A DNA stretch of 64,000 nucleotides from Mercurialis annua (taxonomy: Eukaryota; Streptophyta; Magnoliopsida; Malpighiales; Euphorbiaceae), in the NCBI RefSeq assembly GCF_937616625.2, contig NC_065572.1, positions 38,901,653-38,965,652 of the forward strand, written 5' to 3'. Positions 47,542 through 56,469 of this stretch are shown here, in pieces. The first letter of the stretch is position 1; every line of letters begins with the position of its first letter. Both the position numbers and the translations under genes were made by a program. Below the pieces are notes generated by a model. The model did no database searches. It worked only from the letters and a program-made list of their open reading frames with translations, and was not told the origin of the DNA.

Positions 47542-48218
47542 TTAAAATTTAGCTACGTACCTTGAGTGAAAAGATAAGGATACTTCTGCCTCATATCCTC
47601 TTCTGTCTCCCACCATCGGAATTCTCTTTGTCCGCAGTTGTCGTATTTGTGTGTCGACAATCTGCACTGGCTGTTCCTCGTATGTTAGTTCCTCGCTCAC
47701 ATCCACAACTTGCGGTTGTATTATTCGAGAGGGGTCTGGTATATATTTCTGAAGCATGGAAATATGGAAGACAGGATGAACTTGTGACATCTCCGGTGGC
47801 AAGTCTAGCTTATAGGCGACTGAGCCTATACGTTCTATGATCTAATAAGGTCTGACGTATCTCGCAGCCAACTTGCCCTTCTTTCCAAAACGAATCACTC
47901 CCTTTATCAGTGATACTTTTAGAAAAACATAATCTCCAATCTGAAACTCGATATCCTTTCTCTTGGGGTCCGCGTAACTTTTCTGTCGACTGGAAGTAGT
48001 AGTCAGACGTTGCTTTATCAACGGTACTTTCTCTGACGTAATCTGAGTGATTTCTGCTCCGGTTAGTTTTCATTCACCGACTTCATCCCAGCAGATAGGG
48101 GATCGACATTTGCGACCGTATAGCTCTTCGTATGGAGCCATCTCGATGCCCGAGTGATAGCTATTATTGTAGGCAAACTCGACTAAAGGTAGGTACGTAT
48201 CCCAACTACCTCTGAAGT
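47542..48218 (-). pseudogene. pol: E4 integrase C-terminus and deleted chromodomain
   Basis: Two open pieces (47810-48073 and 47542-47802) in different frames correspond to the integrase C-terminal region and the tail MSQVHPVFHISMLQKYIPD. The chromodomain keeps EIVDTQ-like VQIVDTQIRQLRTKRIPMV and, in another frame, WETEEDMRQKYPYLF. The central segment that contains the VLWRNH motif in E2 and E5 is gone, a deletion of about 40 bp near 47611 that also shifts the frame. Confidence 0.85.
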
Positions 48219-49019
48219 CTAATACGCATAATCGAGCATGTCTTCTAACGTTTGAATCGTTCGTTCAGACTGGCCGTCCGTCTGAGGATGAAACGCAGTA
48301 CTGAAATTTAACCGCGTTCCTAACGCTTCCTGTAAGCTCTTCCAGAATCTAGAGGTAAATACAGAACCTCTATCAGACACGATTGACACGGGAACTCCGA
48401 GTAGGCACACGATCTTATCGATGTAAATCTCCGCCAACTTTGATGCAGAATAAGTCATCTTGATAGGAATGAAGTGTGCTGACTTCGTCAAGCGATCCAC
48501 GATTACCCAAATGGAATCAAAATCTTTCTGCGTCTTGGGTAGTCCGACTACGAAGTCCATCGTGACTTGCCCCCATTTCCATTCCGGGATGGGTAACGGC
48601 TGAAGAAATCCATATGGTCGTTGATGCTCTAATTTAACTTGCTGACAAGTCGGGCATTTAGCCACAAATTCCGCAATATCTTTCTTCATTCCACTACACC
48701 AATACGTTGTCTTGATGTCATGATACATTTTTGTGGAACCAGGATGAACGCAATAGATCGTTCCATGAGTCTCATCCATGATCTTTTGTCTTAAGTCACC
48801 AATGTCTGGTACGCACATTCGATTGCCATATTTCAGTATTCCGTTGAAGATACTGAAATCTTGACTCTTTCCCTGTTGTACTTCGTCAATTAAATGCTTT
48901 AATTGAGGGTCGTCAGCTTGCAACTCCTTGAGTTGATCTATCAATGTCGATTGTATCATTAATTGAGCCATTAGGTTTCCGAGAGATGAAATCTCGAACT
49001 TGATCCCTTGGCTAAACAT
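48219..49019 (-). pseudogene. pol: E4 integrase zinc-binding and catalytic core
   Basis: 266 codons with the HHCC region ([26 protein letters not shown]) and a complete DD35E set: Asp in MDFVVGLP, Asp in VSDRGSVF, Glu in GQSERTIQ. Unlike in E2, the catalytic residues are intact, but the frame is cut at both ends. Confidence 0.88.
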
Positions 49020-49076
49020 CGTGTGGATTTCTCTGACTAACGGTCTCTGCCATGCCGTTGTAATATGCGCGAGACT

Positions 49077-49712
49077 TCAAGCTGACTTTCTACTTAACGC
49101 ATCTGCCACCACATTGGCTTTGCCCGGATGGTATATCGTGCAGTCGTAATCTTTTAATAACTCCATCCACCTTTGCTGTCTGAGGTTCAGTTCTCGTTGA
49201 TCGAAAATGTATTTTAAACTTTTGTGGTCCGTAAAGATCTCGCACGTGGCGCCGTATAAATAATGTCTCCAGATCTGCAGCGCAAAAATCACCGCTGCTA
49301 ATTCCAAATCATGCGTCGGGTAGTTCGTTTCGTGCTTCTTAAGTTGTCGCGAAGCGTATGCAATTACTCGACCATGTTGCATAAGGACGCATCGTAGTCC
49401 AACTCTCAATGCGTCACAGTAAACGGTGAATCCTTCTGTTCCTTCAGGTAGCGCTAGAACTGGTGCTGTTGTCAGACACTCTTTTAGTTTTAGAAAACTG
49501 AGTTCACAATGGTCCGTCCAGTTAAATTTCGCGTTCTTCTGAGTTAACTTCGTCAAAGGTACAACGATCTTCAAAAAGTCCTGTACGAATCGTCTATAAT
49601 ATCCCGCTAAACCAAGGAAACTTCTAACTTCAGTAACTGATTCAGGCCGCTTCCATTCTATCACATCTTCGATATTCTTTGGGTCAACCTTGTTACCGCT
49701 TTGTGAAACCAC
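49077..49712 (-). pseudogene. pol: E4 RT connection and RNase H
   Basis: 211 codons: [17 protein letters not shown], then RNase H with [20 protein letters not shown] and the end motif ADALSRKS. One residue is missing in [10 protein letters not shown] relative to E5 ([11 protein letters not shown]). It is separated by frame breaks from RT on one side and integrase on the other. Confidence 0.87.
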
Positions 49713-49798
49713 ATGACCTAATAACGCCGCTTCCGTTAGCCAAAATTCACATTTAGAGAATTTGGCGTAAAGCTGATGCTCTCTTAACGTCTGTAGTA

Positions 49799-50311
49799 CT
49801 ATCCGTAGATGATGTGCATGTTCTCTTCTGAACGTGAATAGATCAAAATGTCGTCGATGAATACAATCACGAACTGATCTAAATATGCATTGAATATTCT
49901 ATTCATCAAATCCATAAAGGCTGCTGGCGCATTCGTCAATCTGAATGACATAACGAGAAATTCGTAATGTCCATACCGAGTTCGAAAAGCAGTATTCTGA
50001 ATATCGTCATCATGAATCTTCAGCTGATGATAGCCTGATCTCAGGTCGATCTTGGAGAAATACTTCGCCCCTTGTAACTGATCGAACAAATCGTCGATTC
50101 TAGGTAACAGATACTTATTCTTGATCATCACCATGTTCAGTTGTCGATAGTCAATACATAGTCGAAGCGATCCATCTTTCTTTTTCACGAACAGCACTGG
50201 TGCACCCCACGGGGATACACTCGGTCTGATAAAGCCACGATCAAATAACTCTTCTAACTGATCCTTCAATTCCTTAAACTTTGCCGGTGCCATACGATAA
50301 GGAGGTATCAA
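49799..50311 (-). pseudogene. pol: E4 reverse transcriptase
   Basis: 170 codons with [51 protein letters not shown] and the [13 protein letters not shown] catalytic motif. RT text also continues upstream (50312-50480) beyond a stop. Confidence 0.88.
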
Positions 50312-50492
50312 TATCGGCTTCGTGCCAGGAGCAAATTCGATACAAAACTCAATTTCTCAATCTGGGGGTAATCCAGGTAACTCCTCTGGAAAAACGTCTG
50401 GATATTCCGATACCACGGGTACGCCGTTTAAGTTTAACACTTTTCTTCTCCACGTCTCGCACTATCGTTAAGAATAATTGACATCCCTTCTT

Positions 50493-50876
50493 TCACATAC
50501 GACACGCTTGAATAGCCGAAATGATACTCGTAGAAGATTCCATCTTATCACCCTTGATTGAAACAGCTTCAATTCTAGGCGTATTAAACATTACCGTCTT
50601 CTTTCGGCAGTCCACATTAGCATAGTGATGCGCTAGCCAATCCATTCCTAATATGACGTCAAAAGCTAATACCTCGAGTAAAATCAAGTCAACTAACAAA
50701 TCTCGTCCTTGAACTTTCACAGGACAAGACGGATAAACGATACTAACTTCCACACTTTCGCCAACTGGGGTAGTTACTGAGAAAGGATTCCTAAGATACG
50801 CCGGTTGCACACCTAACTTACTAGCAAAGCTGGGCGAAACAAATGAATGCGTAGCGCCCGGATCAAATAATATCAA
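50493..50876 (-). pseudogene. pol: E4 aspartic protease
   Basis: 127 codons with [20 protein letters not shown], where the active-site DAG of E2 and E5 is DPG, and [16 protein letters not shown]. The Ala-to-Pro change next to the catalytic Asp may impair activity (inference). Confidence 0.85.
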
Positions 50877-51751
50877 TGCGTCTTGAGAAGCGATAGAAAA
50901 GGTACCTTACACCACAGCATTGGAAGCCTGAGCCTCTTGAGGATTCAGTGCAAAGACCCTAGCCTGACTCCCACCAGCCTGCGAAGTCTGGCCAGTACCA
51001 CGACCTCCGCCGTTCCTTCCTCCTCGATTTGTATAACCACGGCCTCTCTGGCAAGTGAAGGTACTTCCTGTCTGATCATATCCTGACACTGCCTGATTCG
51101 CAGTCCTCTGCTGCTGATAGGAAGGTTGCATCAAAGTAGTCATTGAGCCCTGGGGCATCTGCCTCGGACAATCTCTAGAAAAATGACCCTGTTGACCACA
51201 GTTGAAACATGCTCTAGCAGCAATGTGGCATGCGCGTAGTGCCTCCTATTACAGTTCAGACATATAGGAACTCCGCCTCCCATATCACTCATAGATCTGG
51301 CACCAAATCATGTGCCTGAAGCACTAACCCGCGTACCACGTCAAGGCCTTTTGCGTTCTCGCTAACGCAATGTGAATCGAGAATAATTCCCAATATATGA
51401 CTGAGTAGGCGCGCTTTGTACACTGCGAAACGTACTATCTCATACAGGTGCAACATTAGAAGGGTCAGGAATTCTCCTTAAACGAATCAAAGAAACTTCC
51501 ATTTGTCTGGTGCTATCGATCAGTTGCACTAGGGTTCTTCCAATATCAGACGTCAGACTCACAAATTCGGCTCGTAGACCCTCTATAAACCTCGAGTTCA
51601 CTCTGACTGGGTATGCAGTCAGGTCAGGTGCAAACCTACTCACTCTGGTAAACTCCGTCATAAACTCTTGCACGGACCGATTGCCTCTATTCAGGGTCAG
51701 CCACTGATTACGATAACTCCCCATCACCGCATACGGTAAGAAATAGCGCCG
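50877..51751 (-). pseudogene. gag: E4 gag, C-terminal two thirds, truncated
   Basis: Capsid text (YFLPYAVMGSYRNQWL, LNRGNRSVQEF) begins abruptly next to copia sequence. Near 51170-51240 a zinc knuckle ACFNCGQQGHFSRDC is visible after a one-base frameshift, preceded by a CLNCNRRHY motif. The Gly/Arg-rich piece 50907-51158 leads into the protease. Everything upstream of the capsid core is missing. Confidence 0.85.
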
Positions 51752-53219
51752 TGCTTACGGCGTATTTGTCGTTTCTTACCGTTATAGTAACGGTTCTCAA
51801 TTTTTGCAATAGCCGCGGTACTATCGCAATGGATCAACACAGCTGGTATCGGTCTTTCCCATAAGGGAACCTCAGCTAGCAGGCTTCTTAGCCATCCTGC
51901 TTCTTCACTGGCAGCAGCCAGTGCTATCATTTCTGATTCCATGGTGGATTGTGCCAGAATCGTCCGTTTCTTTGATTTCCAAGAAACAGCTCCACCTGCT
52001 ATACTAAAAATATAGCCACTGGTGACTTTGGAATCATCAAACAATGTATTCAAATCTGCATCACTGTACCCTTCAAGGATAGAAGGATGCTTCTGATAAT
52101 GTAACCCTAGGTTCATTGTTCTTTTAAGGTATCTCATTACCCTTTCAATAGCATTCCAATGCTCCATACTGGGTCTACTAGTAAACCTGCACAGTAATCC
52201 AACGACATATGCAATGTCTGGTCTAGTACAATCAGTGGCATACCGAAGGCTGCCAATGATGCTCGCATATTCTGACTGTCGTACACTATCACCAGTGTTC
52301 TTAAATAATTTTAAACTTGGATCATATGGTGTACAAGCAGGTTTATAGTCAAAGTAGTTCTATTTCTTAAGAATCTTCTCAACATAGTGATATTGATCTA
52401 GAGAAATTCCCTTATCAGATATAGTTATCTTTATGCCAAGAATGACATTCGCTTCTCCAAGATCTTTCATATCAAAGTTGGTACTCAACATTGATTTCAC
52501 AACATTCACAACATGAATGTTTAATCCAAAGATCAACAAGTCATCTACGTAAAGACATATGAAAGTACAAAGCTCTTTTTCAAATTTGTAGTAAATGCAT
52601 TTGTCACTTTCATTCACTTTATAACCATTCGAGATAACAAGGTTATCAAACTTTTCATGCCATTGCTTAGGTGCTTGTTTTAGACCATATAAGGATTTGT
52701 CTAATTTACACACCTTCTGTTCCTGACCATGTATCACAAAACCCTCTGGTTGGTCCATGTATATTTCTTCCTCCAATTCATCGTTCAAAAAGGCAGTCTT
52801 AACATCCATTTGGTGTACAACCAAATCATGCAGAACAGCGATCGAAATCAGCACTCTAATGGATGTTATTCTAGTAACGGGCGAATAAGTATCAAAGAAA
52901 TCAACGTTTTCACGTTGTCTATAGCCTTTGGAAACAAGACGAGCTTTATACTTATCTACGGTGCCATCAGGTTTTGCAACTGGGAGGCAGATCAGTCAGA
53001 TGCCATGTCTTATTAGACTTTAGTGAGTCCATCTCATCATTTCTGGCTTCTTGCCAAAGATCAGAATCTAAAGAAGTTAGAGGTTCCTGAAGATTAGCAG
53101 GATCCTCCACTAAGGAGTAGACATGGAAATCAGAACCATAGTCTTTCAAAGTTCTTGCTCTTTTACTTCTTCTGATCTCTAGTTCTATATCATCAGTAAT
53201 CTCTCTACTCCTAACTACA
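51752..53219 (-). pseudogene. pol: Ty1/copia reverse transcriptase and RNase H, broken
   Basis: In order on the minus strand: LKDYGSDFHVYSLVEDPANL and WQEARNDEMDSLKSNKTW; then a small deletion after LPPSCK; then RT with FFDTYSPVTR, QMDVKTAFLNDELEEEIYM and the catalytic YVDDLLIFG (52360-52854); then a stop near 52358; RNase H follows (51752-52167) with GYSDADLN, SWKSKKRTILAQSTMESEM and the HCDSTAAIA motif, cut after RRKH. Not functional. Confidence 0.88.
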
Positions 53220-53224
53220 GGAGC
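53220..53224. repeat. E5 target-site duplication, left copy (GGAGC)
   Basis: These are the five bases before the TGTAATATCC start of E5, within copia. The right copy would lie beyond the window. Confidence 0.6.
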
Positions 53225-53383
53225 TGTAATATCCCGTAAAATTTTATTTTTATTTTGTTAATTTCCGACGTGGTTCCGGATGTGTTTTGGGGGGTATTTG
53301 AAGTTTCGTAAATTTTTGTGGTTCGATTCATCTTCGGTTCGGTTTTAAAAAAAAAATTATAATAATAAACTCCTCCTTTGGGT

Positions 53384-53589
53384 CTTGGTTCAACCAAATG
53401 GTTGAACCAAGGAATAAACCAGGTCTCGTAAGAGACCTGATGTTTTCCCGTACGGTCTCGTACGGGACTGTGCAAATTTTGCACTGGTCTCGTACGAGAC
53501 CAGGCTGTCCCGAACGAGAACTCAGCATTTTTGCTGAGTCTCGTTCGAGACTGGTAACGGCAGTTAGGAGGCTTAATTTCTGCCGTTAC
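53384..53589. repeat. Array of eight inverted repeats in the E5 LTR
   Basis: Consecutive hairpins: 12-bp arms CTTGGTTCAACC / GGTTGAACCAAG (53384-53411); AGGTCTCGTAAGAGACCT (53421-53438); CCCGTAC / GTACGGG (53447-53466); GTGCAAA / TTTGCAC (53470-53484); a perfect 20-bp palindrome CTGGTCTCGTACGAGACCAG (53484-53503); CTCAGCA / TGCTGAG (53521-53538); AGTCTCG / CGAGACT (53537-53552); GGTAACGGCA / TGCCGTTACC (53553-53589). Confidence 0.9.
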
Positions 53590-55420
53590 CATTCTGATTT
53601 CTTTCCCTTTTTAGCTGATTTGATTCCTCATTTTCCTTTCCTACAAATTCAGCAATCTCTTGTCTCAAATCTTTTCGTTTTTCTCCTTGTTTTTCACCTC
53701 CAAAATCTGCTCCAAACTCAGCCCCGTGGTAAGTGTTCTTGACCATTTTCATTTCAGAATTTTACCTTTGAACATACTTCGGTTTTCTGATCCGTGTGTG
53801 TTCGTTTCTAGATCGAAACTGAAACCGTTTGATCTCAGGCGTTCTAGACTCGTTTGCCTTCGATTCAATTCGTTCGCTTCACTTAACGGTACGCCGTTGA
53901 TCTCGTTTCATTCGCCGTACGATTTCCGTTTCTGTTTTGAATATGTTCTGTTCTTATTATTTGTTGCTGCCGATTCCTTGTGTGAGTTTTGGATTTGATT
54001 TTGCTAAGTTATGATTACAAATCTATTTGGGTATGATTAGGGGTTAGTAGTTTAAGCCTTTGGAACGAGTTACACCATCGTCTTGTTTGATTGATTTTGG
54101 CCGATTATGAGTTTGTTCACTGTTAACGTTTTTGAATTTTGGGGAGTGCTTAGGTTGAGTTTTTGGTTTGATTTCATGCCATAGATTTGTGAAGTAATTA
54201 GCTCATGAGGTCTAGACGTTTTGGTTTGGGGTTTCAAGTTCAGAAACTTGAGTTAGGGGCATGAATGGGGTGTTAGGCGGGCTACTGTTGATTTAAACAA
54301 GGAAGATGATGGCTAAATAGCCACTTTAGCCACCAAGTTATTTTGCTTAAATAAAATCAATCCTTTAAGTTTAACTTTACCTAATAACTTGAACTTTATT
54401 TTGATTTTCAAATTAAATATTTAAAACGAAAGTTGTTTATAAATTTAAACTGATATAATCACTCGGGTAATTTCATTTAACTTTGAATTTCGATTTGGTA
54501 TAAATTGGCTAAATTACAATTTAGCCCCTGAACTTATTTCTATAACTTAATTAAGTGGATTTTTGAGTTATAACTTTATATTTTGTATTAATTGTAAATA
54601 AAAGTAATTAATTTGATTTTTGGAAATCAAATTGGCTAAAGTGCAATTTAGCCCCTAATTGGCAAAAGTACCATTTAGTCCCTACTTGGTTAAAATACAA
54701 TTTGGTCCCTGAATTTTTATTTGACTTATATAATTAAGTTTTTGGGTTGTAACTTGGGTTACTTGATATTGAAGTTATTGAGTTCCGCTTTTAAAATGGA
54801 TTATTATTTTGCTAATTTATTTTATAAATATAAACTTGGGTTTATAGTTGATAATTGTTTTGAGTCGGGGTAGACTTGGGTCACCCGACAAGTGAGGTTA
54901 GCTTGGTAGTTTGTGATAACTCGGCTAACCCACTATTTGGAAATTATTTATTTTTTAAAGTTATTAAATAATATTTATAAATTGGATTTTAAGCGGGAAC
55001 TCAATAGACTTATATTAATTGGGCTTTATTACCTTTTGGATATATTTGTGTTACTTTGGATTGTTATTTACTACGTGTTAATTGTGCTAGTCTTATGTGG
55101 TGTCTAGTACTCTCTAGAGTTAGGGTCTGATTTTAATAATTATTTTATTTGTCTAGACTCGTCTACTGTTCGTGCTTCAGAGGCGAACCAGAGTTAGTTG
55201 CTTGCCGGTATTTCACGCGGATTAGCAAGCAGTGAGTTTATATTTACTATTTACCGCTTTATTAAGTAAATTGTTATTTTAATATAATATATATATACTG
55301 TACGTATATTTCGAACTGTTTTTATATTATGGCTCTTAGTTGGAACGTGCTACCTAATGGGCATCATTAGGACTGCGTGCGCACCGGTATTGATCTGGGT
55401 AAGGTATATATGGAAATGTG

Positions 55421-55540
55421 GTAACTCGGTGTGAGCATAGCTCTCGGGACCAGGTAGAGTAACTCGGTGTAGCTCAGCTCTCGGGACTCTGGTATAAGTG
55501 TGGTCAGTGGTAACTCGGTGTAGCTCAACTCTCGGGACCA
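55421..55540 (+). repeat. Three-copy minisatellite in the E5 LTR
   Basis: Three loose copies, about 35-50 bp apart, of GTAACTCGGTGTAGCTCAG followed by CTCTCGGGAC. The same array is present in the 3' LTR at about 63771-63890. Confidence 0.75.
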
Positions 55541-56132
55541 GACCTATTGGATTATGATTACTAATTAGAATTGTGGATTAGGGTTCCAACTATTATCTGT
55601 AATATCGTTATTAAATGTTTTAAACGTTTTAAAGGTTTTCCACTTAATAAATGTAAATAGTGATATGAACTCATCTCAGTATATCTAACCCCGTTGTTTT
55701 CCCAATTTCCCCAGGGATATGATCTGAGAGAGTCTGGTGATCTCCGCATTTACTTTTCCTCGGAGGTTTCTTTTATTTTAATAAAATTGTAAAACTGTTT
55801 TATTCTTAGACCGCAGTAGTAACTAGACGTCTTTGTTATTATTGTTTATTTTGTCGGATTGGTTCGACTGGTTATATTGCTTTGGCATGTTATATTATTT
55901 ATATTGGTTTATGATAAATCTATTTTAGAATCAGAATTGAATAAGCATGTTATATTAACTGTTGATTATTATATCTGCTAGATTAGGTTGAAGTCTCGGT
56001 TGCCCCCGAGCATTGGTTTTCTGCAGGTTTATGTGTTTATGAATTATTTGGAAGGCTAGCTACGGGTTTCGGTACTACATTACCCATACCCTAGCGCCGG
56101 TCGCGATTCATGAAAATGGGTCGTGACAAACT

Positions 56133-56144
56133 TGGTATCAGAGC
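56133..56144 (+). promoter_or_regulatory. E5 primer-binding site (initiator Met tRNA)
   Basis: TGGTATCAGAGC starts four bases after the 5' LTR end. Confidence 0.93.
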
Positions 56145-56469
56145 TTTGGTTTCAAACCAAGGCCAATTGCTTGCTATGTGTTTACTCTGTTAAGTATTGT
56201 TGTGTCTTAGGAACTACTGCGGATATAGGATTCTGTCATGTCTTTAAAAACGTCATCTTTTGATTTTAAAACTTTCTGCCTACACCAATAGGATTGCGTC
56301 GAGTCAGTCATTGTATGTTGTTTTGATGTTGTTAAATGTTAATTTTATTTCACTTGGGTGAACATTTTATTGCTGTTGATTTCTTGGGAAATCCTATATG
56401 TTGCTTGTTTTGTTCGTACTTGGGTATGAAATATCTGTTATTTAAATTGTTGTTGTTCAATCTTAGGGT
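56145..56469 (+). other. E5 untranslated leader
   Basis: Non-coding leader, conserved in part with E1 and E2. It ends in a polypyrimidine tract and AG before the ATG. Confidence 0.75.

Larger units (their letters stand above)
45382..51751 (-). mobile_element. E4: decayed chromovirus, 5' part lost
   Basis: A minus-strand element with a 3' LTR at 45382-47507, then chromodomain, integrase, RNase H, RT, protease and gag in reverse order up to about 51751. The first part of gag, the PBS and the 5' LTR are missing; Ty1/copia sequence starts there directly. Several stops and frameshifts break the frame. The protein is related to E2 and E5 but clearly diverged, for example DPGATHS in the protease. 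Confidence 0.9.
51752..53224 (-). mobile_element. Ty1/copia fragment (RT to RNase H)
   Basis: The minus strand shows copia-type pol from just before RT to inside RNase H, without LTRs. The left end joins E4 gag at about 51751 inside an RNase H reading frame. The right end is where E5 inserted (53225). Its clade is not resolved here; a TNT1/Tork-like relationship is possible. Confidence 0.88.
53225..56128 (+). repeat. E5 5' LTR (2904 bp)
   Basis: TGTAATATCCCGTAAAA to GGGTCGTGACA. It contains a hairpin array (53384-53589), a donor-like GTAAGT at 53729-53734 (+505), and three copies of a GTAACTCGGTGTAGCTCAG-type unit at about 55421-55540. The many short open frames, such as 53660-53998 and 54913-55107, show no domain. 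Confidence 0.94.
53729..56466 (+). other. Candidate leader intron of E5
   Basis: A plant-like CT-rich leader is followed by donor GTAAGT at 53729. The acceptor tract TTGTTCAATCTTAG ends at 56466, three bases before the gag ATG. It would remove the rest of the LTR transcript and the PBS. The arrangement is the same as in E2. Confidence 0.45.

Noticed and set aside
52729..53016. Plus-strand 95-codon frame opposite copia RT
   Set aside because: Shadow of the RT coding strand.
53215..53592. Minus-strand frame of 125 codons across the start of the E5 LTR, repeated at 61416-61943
   Set aside because: It spans the LTR boundary and the hairpin array and exists only because both strands of the inverted repeats are open; no domain.
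54913..55107. Hydrophobic 64-codon frame in the E5 LTR, duplicated at 63263-63457
   Set aside because: AT-rich LTR DNA often yields hydrophobic chance frames. The two copies are identical only because the LTRs are.
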